From Zobellella endophytica (GTDB lineage: Bacteria > Pseudomonadota > Gammaproteobacteria > Enterobacterales > Aeromonadaceae), in NCBI RefSeq assembly GCF_003012775.1, contig NZ_PXYG01000001.1, positions 496,001 through 560,000 of the forward strand: 64,000 nucleotides of DNA. Reading direction: 5' to 3'. A model generated the notes under the pieces. The model made no database searches and was not told where the DNA came from. It saw nothing but the letters and a program-made list of their open reading frames with translations. How positions within the stretch are numbered: the first letter of the stretch is position 1; the number at the start of each line of letters is the position of its first letter. Positions 19,449 through 28,037 of the stretch are shown in pieces. The position numbers and the translations under genes are program-made.

Positions 19449-20468
19449 ATGCTGTTTCGTTCATCCCGCCGTCGTTCCATCAGCCTTGCCCTTCAGGGCG
19501 GCGGCGCCCACGGCGCCTTTACCTGGGGCGTACTCGACGCCCTGCTGGAAGACGGCCGCTTTGTCATCGAAGGCGTCAGCGGCACCAGTGCCGGTGCCAT
19601 GAACGCCGTGGTACTGGCCCACGGCCTGTTGCAGGGCGGCAACGAGGGCGCACGGGAGGCGCTGGCCCGCTTCTGGGAAGCGGTCGCCGACTGTGCCCCC
19701 ATGCTCAATGCCGGCGCCGACAGTGAAAGCGGCCGCCTGGCCTCCGCTATCAGGATCATGCTGTACTGGACGCAGCAGTTTTCACCACAGCAGTTTAATC
19801 CTTATGGTATCAATCCATTACGGGATATTGTCAGTCGGCAAATCGATTTTGACCGGCTGCGCGAGCGTTGCCCGCTGAAACTGTTCATCGCCGCCACCCA
19901 TGCCAATACCGGCAGGCTGCGGCTGTTCCGGACGGCCGAGCTGAAGGCGGAGATGTTGCTGGCCTCGGCCTGTCTGCCGACCCTGCATCATGCGATATTG
20001 ATCGATGGCGAGCCATACTGGGACGGCGCCTTTGCCGCCAATCCGGCGGTTTTTCCCCTGGTCTACGAGGCGTCCTCGGCGGATATCCTGCTGGTATTGC
20101 TCAGTCCCTTCGAACATGCGCAACTCCCGCTGACTCATGAGGAAATTCACCATCGTACCCAGGAGCTGGCGTTCAAAAGCACCTTGCTGCGGGAGATGCA
20201 CAGTCTGGCGCTGGCGCGCCAGTTTGCCGGTCGGACGCTGTGGCCGGCGGGACGGCTGGAGCGGCGTCTTTCTCGCACCAGAATGCACCTGATCGATACC
20301 GGGGATCTGGTCGGCCGGCTGGCGATGGAATCCAAGCTGACGACCAGCCGGTCGTTTCTGGAGATGCTGCGTGATCAGGGCCGGGAGCGGACCAGCGTCT
20401 GGCTGTCGGAGCATGGCGACACCGTGGGCAAAGGTGCCACGGCAGACATTGCCAGGCTGTTTCTTTGA
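19449..20468 (+). CDS. Patatin-like phospholipase family protein
   Basis: The 339-residue protein has the patatin fold signatures: oxyanion motif GGGAHG at 17-22, nucleophile Ser47 in GTSAG, and catalytic Asp192 in DGAF. The enzyme should hydrolyse acyl esters of lipids using a Ser-Asp dyad. There is no signal peptide and no outer-membrane barrel domain, so it is likely cytoplasmic or membrane-associated rather than a type V secreted lipase. ATG 19449 was chosen because CGGAGG lies just upstream; a longer in-frame start at 19389 is less likely. Confidence 0.9.
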   Translation: MLFRSSRRRSISLALQGGGAHGAFTWGVLDALLEDGRFVIEGVSGTSAGAMNAVVLAHGLLQGGNEGAREALARFWEAVADCAPMLNAGADSESGRLASAIRIMLYWTQQFSPQQFNPYGINPLRDIVSRQIDFDRLRERCPLKLFIAATHANTGRLRLFRTAELKAEMLLASACLPTLHHAILIDGEPYWDGAFAANPAVFPLVYEASSADILLVLLSPFEHAQLPLTHEEIHHRTQELAFKSTLLREMHSLALARQFAGRTLWPAGRLERRLSRTRMHLIDTGDLVGRLAMESKLTTSRSFLEMLRDQGRERTSVWLSEHGDTVGKGATADIARLFL

Positions 20469-20496
20469 GTGACAGGGTGACCTCGGGGTTGAACAG

Positions 20497-21072
20497 ATGT
20501 CGGTGCAAAGCGGAATAGGCGATGAGGTCGCCGGCAGGATGGCGGAACGCTTTTTTGCCGACGCCATGCTGGGCGGCCTGGCCAGGTGGTTGCGCCTGCT
20601 GGGTATAGATACCGCCTTCCAGGCCGGTATTGACGACGGCGAGCTGGTGCGCCGGGCCCGGAGCCAGCGGCGGGTGGTGCTGAGCCGGGATCGGGGGTTG
20701 GCCTGGCAGCAGCCGGAGCACGACCTCTATCTGGTGCGGGCGGAGCAAACCTATCTGCAACTGCGGGAGGTGACGCTGGTTTTTCGGCTGTGGCGGCAGT
20801 TTGCTCCGTTCAGCCGTTGCAGTTGCTGTAACCAGCCGGTACAGGCGGCGGATGCCGACACCCTGCACCGGCACCTGCCGCCCGGGCTGGTGGGTTACAA
20901 CACCGAAGGCTGGTTCTGCCCGGTGTGCCGCAGGCTGTACTGGCGGGGCAGTCATGTGACGCGGATGGAGCAGATGCTGGCCCGGTTGCGTGAGGATCTG
21001 CTGGCCGAGCAGGTGTCGGCGGCATCGCTGACGGCGCTCGAGGGCAGGGGGCAGGCGACTCGCCGGGGGTGA
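20497..21072 (+). CDS. Mut7-C RNase domain protein with zinc ribbon
   Basis: The 191-residue frame carries the Mut7-C pattern: a PIN-like acidic start FFADAMLGGLARWLRLLGIDT, then RRVVLSRDRGL, followed by a four-cysteine zinc ribbon (CSCC and CPVC) and the tail YWRGSHVTRM. These proteins are predicted RNases; no specific substrate is known. The true start may be the internal ATG at 20539 (MAERFF), where family similarity begins. It follows the patatin gene by 28 bases and may be co-transcribed. Confidence 0.83.
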   Translation: MSVQSGIGDEVAGRMAERFFADAMLGGLARWLRLLGIDTAFQAGIDDGELVRRARSQRRVVLSRDRGLAWQQPEHDLYLVRAEQTYLQLREVTLVFRLWRQFAPFSRCSCCNQPVQAADADTLHRHLPPGLVGYNTEGWFCPVCRRLYWRGSHVTRMEQMLARLREDLLAEQVSAASLTALEGRGQATRRG

Positions 21073-21141
21073 ACGGCCCGCAGACGGCCGACACCCTCCC
21101 GGGCCGGCTCGAGCGGCATGCCCATGCCGAACGGGCGGCAC

Positions 21142-21780
21142 CTATAGCAGCACCGCCGGCGCGACGGGATCGTCGATGCGGAACCAGCCGGCGATGCTCA
21201 GCCGCTCCCGGCGGGCCGGCAGCACCTCGTGGGGAAACTGCTCCGAGAGAAAGCACACCAGGGTGCCGGCTTCGGGAAGCACCCGGTGCAGCACCGCCTT
21301 GCCCTTCTCCGGATACACCAGCAGGTCGCCGCCATCGGCGGGCCGCCAGTCTTCATTCAGGTAGACGACCGTGGTCAGTCGCCGGTTGCCGCGGCCGCGA
21401 AAGGCGTCCAGGTGTTTCTTGTAGAAGTCGCCGGGCTGATAGAGCGCGTAATGGCACTCATAATCCTTGAGCCCCATGAACAGCTGGCGGTTCATCTGTT
21501 GCTGCAGCCCGGCCATCAGCGCCAGGTAATCGCGCCGGGCCGGGCTGTCGCCTTCCAGCCAGCGGGTCTTGTCGGTGCGGATCCGCTTATTGGTGTGCTG
21601 GTGCTGGTCCCGGCCGATGCCGGCAGGGGTGAGCTGCCAGGCCGGCAGGGCGGCGAAATCCTGGTGCAGTGCCGCTACCCGGGGCGCGTCCAGGAAACGG
21701 GGAAAGATGCCGATGCCCCGCTCGGCGATGGCTTCGACAACCTCATCAAAGGCATTATCAACTGACGGCACTGTGTTCAC
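21142..21780 (-). CDS. 2-oxoglutarate/Fe(II)-dependent dioxygenase
   Basis: The protein has 212 residues. The double-stranded beta-helix iron site is complete: His123 and Asp125 in KKHLDAF, His184 in FPHEVLP, and Arg193 for 2-oxoglutarate. It therefore should be a functional hydroxylase of the P4Hc group; the substrate is not evident. The frame starts at GTG 21780 with GAGGG upstream. It is divergent from the ffs gene and does not share an operon with neighbours. Confidence 0.87.
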   Translation of the reverse strand: MNTVPSVDNAFDEVVEAIAERGIGIFPRFLDAPRVAALHQDFAALPAWQLTPAGIGRDQHQHTNKRIRTDKTRWLEGDSPARRDYLALMAGLQQQMNRQLFMGLKDYECHYALYQPGDFYKKHLDAFRGRGNRRLTTVVYLNEDWRPADGGDLLVYPEKGKAVLHRVLPEAGTLVCFLSEQFPHEVLPARRERLSIAGWFRIDDPVAPAVLL

Positions 21781-21992
21781 GTGGTAAACCCTCTTGTGGA
21801 GCGCTCATATACACCCAACCGTCGCGATCCGGCCAGAGAGAAAAACTGCGTGTCGGGTGCAAAAATGCTGTTGTATCGCGCAGCCTGTGCCATGCAGGAG
21901 GAGATCGCCGGCCATGGCGCGGCAGGACGGCGTTTCCGGCGTGGCGGGCTCGCCTGGCAAGAGTAATAAACCAGCAGTTAAACAATGGCTTG

Positions 21993-22020
21993 TTGCATTC
22001 AAAGGGATTTTTGCTAGACT
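21993..22020 (+). promoter_or_regulatory. Predicted sigma-70 promoter of ffs
   Basis: TTGCAT at 21993-21998 and TAGACT at 22015-22020 are separated by 16 bases. A start about seven bases later (near 22,027) would leave a short leader before the mature 4.5S RNA, consistent with 5' processing by RNase P known for this RNA. Confidence 0.65.
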
Positions 22021-22034
22021 GGCCGCTCTTCGAT

Positions 22035-22146
22035 GGTGGCCCCGTTGGTCCTCTCGCATCGATACCTCGTCGACCTGGTCAGGCCCGGAAGGGAGCAGCC
22101 AAGGCGAGCGACTCGAGTGCCGGGATGTGGCTGGCGGGCGCCACCT
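22035..22146 (+). ncRNA. ffs: Signal recognition particle RNA (4.5S RNA)
   Basis: The conserved SRP domain IV sequence is present: CCTGGTCAGG, then CCGGAAGGGAGCAGCCAAGG, then GTGCCGGGATGTGGCTGG, as in E. coli 4.5S RNA. The ends GGTGGC (22035-22040) and GCCACC (22140-22145) pair to close the hairpin, giving about 112 bases, near the usual 114. The RNA binds Ffh and targets nascent membrane proteins to SecYEG. Exact ends are estimated from the closing stem. Open frames crossing it are not genes. Confidence 0.96.
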
Positions 22147-22454
22147 CCAATTTTCCCCTGTTGTCGCTTTCACCCTAAGTTGGCATATTTTCACTATAAC
22201 CTGACATAGCCTATTTTTGTTGTAGAAAAACAACGGAAAGGCAGCTTGGCTATGTATTGGCGCCGATTGAAATACTCCCCGGTCAAGAACCTCTTTCGCT
22301 TCGCCAGCGCCAAGATGAAAACGGTGCTGACACTGGAATCCTTATTGCCCCGCTACACCTTCGAGTACTCGAACTGGTTGAAAAATATGGCATGATCATC
22401 TCTGATGAACTTGGTTTGCTCAACCGGAACAGGCGAAGGAGAGATGCTCGGTCC
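22147..22454. other. Unassigned region between ffs and the IS remnant
   Basis: A 47-codon frame (ATG 22252 to TGA 22393-22395) and an overlapping 90-codon frame starting at 22257 are open on the plus strand, but neither resembles a family I know and the second runs into the insertion sequence. They may be the stub of a gene cut by the IS. A small hairpin (GTTG/CAAC) lies near 22,220. No convincing terminator for ffs was seen. Confidence 0.3.
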
Positions 22455-23702
22455 CTTAGAGATCCCCTCGTTTTTATTACTCAGGTAATGCCGGAGATGC
22501 GCTTGTACAATTTGTGCTGCGACAGATAGTAGGAAAACGTTTTCAACAGCGTGATGGCGTTTTCCTCTTTCATCTTCGGCAGCATCTGGTAATAAATGCC
22601 CCCTTGGCGGAAAAGGAGTTGGTCCGGGTTTTACTGGTGTTGGCTTTTATCATCTTCATCCAGTCCGGCGGCATCACCGGCCTTGCCTAGCAAGGTCAGC
22701 AGCACGATGGCCAGGGCGCTGAACAGGAACAACCGGTCGCGGCGCAAGGTGGAGCGCACATGGGTATCGGCCATGCCCATGCCGAACTTGTAGTCCTTGA
22801 TGTCCCGGAAACTGCACTCGATGCCCCAACGTTTGCCGTACAGTTTGAGGGCATCGGCGGCGCTCAGGTCACGTCGGTTGCTGGCCAGCAACCAGGCCTC
22901 CTTCATGCCGGCTTTCTTGCAACAGAACACCCGGGCCACGGGCTGCCGCTGGCCGGTCAGCTCCATGTCTTCCAGGGGGCGCGTACGGCCGCTGGGCATC
23001 AGCCACGTCTTCGCCGGCTGGAGCTTTTCACCCACCGGACAGAGCAGAATATTGTCTTTAAAACGAATGAGATAGTCGAACTCCAGCGCGTCTTCCAGCA
23101 GGGTAAACAGCGCGGTGTCACCAACGCCCGGTCGGCCACCACGGTCACGCTCACATCGCTCGGCTGCGTGTTTTTCAGCTTCCACAACAACTCGTCTTCG
23201 TGGTCATTGCGCTTGCCTTTCAGTAGGGGTTTCTTGTGCGTCTTTACAGCAGTGGCGTGTTGCGTCCGTGGCTGGTCTGCATGCTCTGCACGATGCTGCA
23301 ATGGTCGTCGGCATCGAATTCGGTCCAGTCCATGGAGACCACGATTTCCTTGCGCTCGGCCACCACGTAGGGCACCCAGTCGTCGAACAGCGACCAGATG
23401 TTGAGCTTGGTGTTGCTCAGCAAGCGGTCGACCTGCTATGGCATATTTACGCTCCAGGCCATTGGCCTGGGCCAGGCCAATGGCATGAATGGCCAGCGAG
23501 CTCGCCTCAATGACCCCCAAGGTGGCATTGGCCAATGAGAGCACACGCTCGGCATGCATATCCTGGCCGAAGATGTCGTTGAGGTATTCGGAGATGGAAG
23601 CGCGGGTGAGCAGGGGTGGTGATGCCGCCGAGTTTGGTTCAAAGGCGGGTAGTCTACCCGCCAGGCCGCGCCAGCTCTAGCTCATATGAGGGGATGGCTG
23701 AG
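22455..23702. mobile_element. Decayed IS4-family insertion sequence
   Basis: Imperfect terminal inverted repeats bound the element: CTTAGAGATCCCCTC at 22455-22469 and GAGGGGATGGCTGAG at 23688-23702, matching at 12 of 15 positions when reverse-complemented. The length is about 1.25 kb. The interior is a leftward IS4-type transposase with several frameshifts. No target duplication was recognised with confidence. The element is almost certainly immobile. Confidence 0.75.
22481..23676 (-). pseudogene. IS4-family transposase, frameshifted
   Basis: Read leftward, the protein can be followed through four frames: SISEYLNDIFGQDMHAERVL; then DRLLSNTKLNIWSLFDDW and SMDWTEFDADDH (first Asp of DDE); then KKPLLKGKRNDHEDELL and VTVVADR (second Asp region); then DALEFDYLIRFKDNILL and KRWGIECSFRDIKDYKFG (Glu). 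Breaks lie near 23,437, 23,240 and 23,120. An early TAA at 22631-22633 interrupts the C-terminus, which continues as FRQGGIYYQMLPKMKEE to a stop at 22481. No convincing start codon remains. The residues and order fit the IS4 family. Confidence 0.85.
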
Positions 23703-23806
23703 GCTACGAGCAGCTATTTAGAGATACATCCGTCTCGGGTGCCGGCAACGTCGATTACCTGTTTTTCGCCAGATATTCCTCTTTTATCACTGCTGGTTAA
23801 CCGTGG

Positions 23807-23870
23807 TCACCTCCGTGAAGACGAAGAACCATGACGGTTGCTACCGGACTCCCGCCTTCGCGGGAGTGAC
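23807..23870. repeat. Two-part hairpin repeat (family 2), copy 1
   Basis: The right part is the hairpin ACTCCCG-CCTTCG-CGGGAGT, preceded by a degenerate GTCACCTCCGTGAAG segment and the linker CATGACGGTTGCTACCGG. The same two-part order recurs at 60,384-60,449 with a better-kept first hairpin. It lies intergenically, just after the MFS stop codon on the leftward strand. Confidence 0.75.
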
Positions 23871-23928
23871 CACAGGGAAAGTCGAAGGTTTGTCACCAGA
23901 CAAGAGCGGGCATCGGCCCGTCCTTGCC

Positions 23929-25200
23929 TTATACCGCTGTCAGCGGCTTTTCCCGCTTTGACCATGGCTTTTCTTCGATGGGCAGGTGCACCAGTGCCGA
24001 CAGGGCACCGAAGCCGACGCCAATCCACCACACCAGCAGGTAGTTCGAATGCAGGTCATACAGGGTACCACCCAGCCAGACTCCCAAAAAGCCACCCAGT
24101 TGATGGGAAAAGAACACCAGGCCGTAAAGGGTGCCCATGTAGCGCAGCCCGTATATCTGGGCCACCAGGCCGGAAGTCAGCGGCACCGTGGCCAGCCAGA
24201 GGGCGCCCATGGCCATCGAGAACAGCACCACGCTTTCCGGGGTGATGGGGTTCAGGATAAAGAGCGCGGCCACCAGGGTGCGCAGGGCATAAATGCCCGC
24301 CAGCAGGTACTTGCGCGAGTACTTGTTACCCAACCAGCCGGCCAGCAGTGTACCGCCGATATTGAACAGGCCGATCAGGGCGATGGCCACGGCGCCGAGG
24401 CTGGAGGTGGAGCTCACGCCCAGGGACCGGATAATGCTGCCCGGCGCGATGGCGCTGCACATCTCGGTGATGAAGGCCGGGAAGTGGGCGGTAATAAAGG
24501 CCAACTGGTAGCCGCAGGAGAAAAAGCCGATAAAGATGAATAAAAATGACGGATCCTTCAGCGCCCGTTTTACGACCTCGCCCATGTTTTCTTCATGGGG
24601 CTGTTTTGGCGCGGGGGGTGGCACCCGCATCAGGAACAGCGCCAGCAGTGAAAGCACGATAAAGCCCGACAGGCTGACGAACACCGACTGCCAGGGCATC
24701 CGCTCCAGCAGCCACTGAGTGAGCGGCGGGCCGATGATCTGCCCGGCCGAGCCGGCGGCGGTGGCAATACCCAGGGCCAGGGAGCGGTGTTGGTCGGAGG
24801 CCGCCCGGCCCACCACGGCAAGGATAACGCCGAAGCCGGTGCCGGCGACGCCAAAGCCTATCAGCATCTCCAGCAACTGGTGCTGGGCCGGGGTAAACGC
24901 CTGGGCGGAGAGCACCAGCCCCAGCACATAACAGGCGACACCGGCGACGATGGCCTTCCTGTCGCCATACTTCTCGGCCAGGGCGCTGAACAACGGCTGG
25001 CCTATGCCCCAAAACAGGTTCTGGATGGCGAGGGCAAAAGAGAACTCCGCCCTCGGCCAGTTGAATTCCTCGGCAATGGGGAGCTGGAACAGCCCGAACG
25101 ACGCCCGCACGGAAAAGCTGATCAGGATGACGATGCAGCCGCCGATCAGCACGGGATTGATCAGGCTGGGGTAATGGGGGGCTGGCGTGCTCTTGGCCAT
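23929..25200 (-). CDS. MFS transporter (OFA/monocarboxylate-like)
   Basis: This 423-residue protein has twelve predicted membrane segments. The pattern FSVRASFGLFQLPIAEEFNWPRAEF at the start and LAEKYGDRKAIVAG after the second helix fit MFS carriers of the oxalate/formate and monocarboxylate type. The pair GSAGQIIGPPL and LVAQIYGLRYMGTLYG are also typical. Substrate is probably a small organic acid, but it cannot be fixed from sequence. It stands alone between repeats and a broken phzF gene. Confidence 0.85.
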   Translation of the reverse strand: MAKSTPAPHYPSLINPVLIGGCIVILISFSVRASFGLFQLPIAEEFNWPRAEFSFALAIQNLFWGIGQPLFSALAEKYGDRKAIVAGVACYVLGLVLSAQAFTPAQHQLLEMLIGFGVAGTGFGVILAVVGRAASDQHRSLALGIATAAGSAGQIIGPPLTQWLLERMPWQSVFVSLSGFIVLSLLALFLMRVPPPAPKQPHEENMGEVVKRALKDPSFLFIFIGFFSCGYQLAFITAHFPAFITEMCSAIAPGSIIRSLGVSSTSSLGAVAIALIGLFNIGGTLLAGWLGNKYSRKYLLAGIYALRTLVAALFILNPITPESVVLFSMAMGALWLATVPLTSGLVAQIYGLRYMGTLYGLVFFSHQLGGFLGVWLGGTLYDLHSNYLLVWWIGVGFGALSALVHLPIEEKPWSKREKPLTAV

Positions 25201-25374
25201 GTTCTTTATCCTGCATTATCTGAAATACAGCGCCTTTTCCCGATGGGGTAAAAGGGCTCCATACCGGGTTGGAAACAACAACCTGAACATCAACCGCCGG
25301 GCCGGCTGCCACGGCGTTCTTCCCCGGTGCGCATTATGGTAAAGGGCTGATTTTGCGCCGCTTCACCCGTTTCG

Positions 25375-25985
25375 TCAAAGGTGCAGCCGGCCGCTCGCAA
25401 CAATAGCGGCTGCTCCGCTGAACCGCACGATCAGCGCCTCACCGTTCCGCTCCCAGGATGCATGAGCCTCGCCGTCCCGGCCGATCTCAATGCCCTGCTC
25501 GGCGACATAGCTCCCCGACGTTTCTCCCGGATGCTGATGCCGGGCGATAAAGGCCGCGACCGAGCCGTTGCCGGATCCGCACACCGGATCTTCGGGCACC
25601 CCCTCGCCGGGGCAAAGGTACGCACGCGCAGGCGAACCGGCCCATCCTGCCCTCGCTCGGCAAAGACGGTAACACCGGCCGCCTTGAGCCGCTTGCATTC
25701 ACGCGCTATCAACCCCAGGTCCGGGTTGAGCGCCGAGATGGCCGCCAGCCGGGACAGCTCCACCACCAGCCAGGGCACCCCGGTCGAGACCACCTCGCAC
25801 GGCGTGGCGGCCAGATCCGACTCGACACAGCCCAGCATCCTGGCCAGAGGCGCGCGCGGCAGGCCGGCGTCGCGCCAGCCGGGGGCTCCCTGGGTCATGC
25901 GCAGCAGCTTGCCCCCGGAGGCGGCGGGGTTGCCATAGAGGGGGCGATGGGTAAAGGCGTCTACCTGCACGAACTCCACGGCCAT
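25375..25985 (-). pseudogene. PhzF-family isomerase/epimerase, broken
   Basis: The start is good (GGAGG before ATG 25985) and the N-terminus VEFVQVDAFTHRPLYGNPAA is typical of PhzF. A stretch of the usual N-terminal domain after this point is missing. Then VSTGVPWLVVEL, SALNPDLGLIAREC and VRLRVRTFAPARG follow in frame, after which a frameshift near 25,610 moves the rest (GEGVPEDPVCGSGNGSVAAFIARH to the end) to another frame. Intact PhzF proteins have about 260-300 residues. The neighbouring MocR-type regulator and its operator remain intact, suggesting recent decay. Confidence 0.82.
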
Positions 25986-26046
25986 GATGTTCTCCTCCTG
26001 CTGTGCTGAAAACAGGAGCATAATAATTGGCACACTTTAGGTAAAT

Positions 26047-26074
26047 AAATATAGTGTCACGTGACACTATATTT
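26047..26074. promoter_or_regulatory. Perfect 28-bp palindromic operator between phzF and the MocR regulator
   Basis: The left arm AAATATAGTGTCAC (26047-26060) is the exact reverse complement of the right arm (26061-26074). It lies 14 bases before the regulator's ATG and about 60 bases from the phzF start, between two divergent genes. A GntR/MocR-type dimer is the obvious candidate binder, probably for autorepression. Confidence 0.75.
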
Positions 26075-26088
26075 TCGAGGCACACAGT

Positions 26089-27459
26089 ATGCGCCTGGTT
26101 TCTCCCTGGCATCCCCGGCTGAGCGAGGGGCCGGCTCCGCCCTCCGAGCGCCTGGCGGCGGCGCTGGCCGAGGATATTCTCGATGGAAAACTGGCATCGG
26201 GTGACCGGTTGCCGGCGCACCGGGATCTCGCCGACAAGCTCGGCATCGGCGTCGGCACCGTGACCAAGGCTTACGGCATACTGGAACGAAGAGGCCTGGT
26301 GTTCAGCGTGAAAGGGCGGGGCACCTTTGTGGCCCTGGTGCAGCGCCGGCGGGGGCCGCAGATCGAGCTGGCCCGCAACGTGCCGCCGGCGGTGATCACC
26401 GAGCGACTGCTGGGACAGACCCTGGCGGCGGTGGCCAGGCGTGTCGATGCCGGGCTGTTCAACGACTATCCTCCCCTGGGCGGACACGACGAGCACCGGC
26501 GGCTGATGGCGCGCTGGTTTGCCGGCATGGGGATGGAGGCCGATCCGGGCCGGCTGGTGCTGACCAGCGGGGCCCATCATGCGGTTTCCCTGGCCCTGCT
26601 GCTGACCTGTGGCGCCCGGGGAACCCTGTTTACCGAGGCGCAAACCTACCCCGGTGTCATCGCCCTTGCCCGTCACCAGGGCATCCGGCTGGTCGGCGTG
26701 GCGATGGATGAGCAGGGCATGGTCCCCGAGGCGCTGGAGCGGGCCCTGAGCGCCAGGGCCGAGGGACCGGCGGCGCTCTATGTCACGCCGACGATGCAGA
26801 ACCCGACCACGGCGACCATGAGCCGAACCCGACGCGAGGAGACAGTGGCGCTCTGCCGCGCCCATGATATCGCCATCATCGAAGACGACGTATACAGCCT
26901 CTCGGCGGATGCACAACTGGTGCCCCTGGCCATGCTGGCACCGGAGCGCACCTTCTATGCCAACAGCCTGTCCAAGACCCTGAATCCGGCGCTGCGCATG
27001 GGCGGACTGGTCACCCCGCCGGGCCGGGTCGAGGCGGCCATCACGGCGCTGCAGGCCACGGCCATCATGGTGTCGCCACTGAGTTGTGCCCTGATGGAGC
27101 AATGGCTGCTGGACGGCACGGCGCAGGACGTCATCCAGGCGATCCAGGTGGAGTCGCAACGGCGCACCGTCCTGGCCGAGTCGATACTGGGCGACATGAT
27201 GCGCGCGCGCCAGTATCACGGTTATCACGTATGGCTTCCGATGCCTAGGCGGGACGCGGAGCAGCTGGCACGGGCCGCCGGAGAGCTTGGCATCATGCTG
27301 ACGCCGCCGTCCGCCACCGCGGCTGACCCCGGATCGGACGCAAGCGGCATCCGCCTGTGCCTGGGATCCCCCGACATGTCCGAACTGAACACGGCGCTGA
27401 ACACCATAGCGCGGGTCCGGCAAGAAGTACGGACGACCAGCGCCCAATTGGCGCTATGA
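26089..27459 (+). CDS. MocR/PdxR-type GntR regulator with aminotransferase domain
   Basis: The protein has 456 residues. The N-terminal GntR winged helix (LAEDILDGKLASGDRLPAHRD, then LGIGVGTVTKAYGILERRGL and GRGTFVA) spans about 20-85. The rest is a fold-type I aminotransferase domain with the PLP lysine Lys296 in NSLSKTLNPALRMGG. Such regulators bind PLP-amino acid adducts as effectors. It is divergent from the broken phzF gene, its presumed target, with a perfect palindrome between them. Confidence 0.93.
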   Translation: MRLVSPWHPRLSEGPAPPSERLAAALAEDILDGKLASGDRLPAHRDLADKLGIGVGTVTKAYGILERRGLVFSVKGRGTFVALVQRRRGPQIELARNVPPAVITERLLGQTLAAVARRVDAGLFNDYPPLGGHDEHRRLMARWFAGMGMEADPGRLVLTSGAHHAVSLALLLTCGARGTLFTEAQTYPGVIALARHQGIRLVGVAMDEQGMVPEALERALSARAEGPAALYVTPTMQNPTTATMSRTRREETVALCRAHDIAIIEDDVYSLSADAQLVPLAMLAPERTFYANSLSKTLNPALRMGGLVTPPGRVEAAITALQATAIMVSPLSCALMEQWLLDGTAQDVIQAIQVESQRRTVLAESILGDMMRARQYHGYHVWLPMPRRDAEQLARAAGELGIMLTPPSATAADPGSDASGIRLCLGSPDMSELNTALNTIARVRQEVRTTSAQLAL

Positions 27460-27460
27460 C

Positions 27461-27586
27461 TTACCGCTTCGCCGCTTTTGCGGCCGGACGGCAGGCATGT
27501 CCGATGTTCCGACAGGTGCAGATATAGGCGTTGACTGTGACCCGGTCTGTCTCCAGACTGATGCGGTATCCCTGAGACAGCAGCAT
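27461..27586 (-). CDS. Possible small protein of 41 residues
   Basis: ATG at 27584-27586 opens a leftward frame of 41 codons (beginning MLLSQGYRISLETDRVTVNA) with two cysteine pairs' worth of spacing (CTCRNIGHAC) and a basic tail. A weak AAGGGTG ribosome site precedes it. Its start overlaps the opposite-strand hypothetical gene. Nothing is recognised and it may be spurious. Confidence 0.25.
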   Translation of the reverse strand: MLLSQGYRISLETDRVTVNAYICTCRNIGHACRPAAKAAKR

Positions 27587-27965
27587 GATCCGACACCCTT
27601 CTCCCGACCATGGTTTTCCCCGCCTTTCACGCCCTGGCGTGGCCTTGGTGTGGCTGCTGTTTTTCATGTTGTCCTTTGGCGCTCATCATCCGCTGGCCGC
27701 CGCCGGACACCAGCAGGGCTTTACCGGCGAGCCGCTGTCACCGGCGGTGGCCAGCCCCAATGATCACTCGAGACTCCTGAAGGCAGCCAGGCCGACCACC
27801 CCGGCCGACCCGGACTCGCCGCCGGCCTGGCTGCCCGCGGTGGCCATGGTGCCCAAGGCGGGTGGCGGGCTTCTGCTTGCCACCGCCCGCAATCCGGTAT
27901 ATCCCCATCCCCGGGGCTATCCTCCTTTCCTGCGCCCACCGCTCCGGGCACCTCCTCTGGCGTAA
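27585..27965 (+). CDS. Hypothetical exported protein
   Basis: The 126-residue frame has an N-terminal hydrophobic segment (VALVWLLFFMLSFGAHHPLA) that could act as a signal peptide, followed by a proline-rich tail ending PPFLRPPLRAPPLA. It sits just before the secDF gene on the same strand, 72 bases upstream, and could be its leader gene. No family is recognised and the ribosome site (GAGACAG) is poor, so the call is modest. Confidence 0.45.
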   Translation: MIRHPSPDHGFPRLSRPGVALVWLLFFMLSFGAHHPLAAAGHQQGFTGEPLSPAVASPNDHSRLLKAARPTTPADPDSPPAWLPAVAMVPKAGGGLLLATARNPVYPHPRGYPPFLRPPLRAPPLA

Positions 27966-28037
27966 TCCGCACTGCCGACCACGGCTGCCGTTACCGGCGG
28001 CCCCACAGACAAGCGAACATCGTTTCGAGGATTTGCC

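Noticed and set aside
21669-22204. Plus-strand open frames crossing the end of the oxygenase gene and ffs
   Set aside because: They overlap the 4.5S RNA and the antisense of a real gene and have no similarity.
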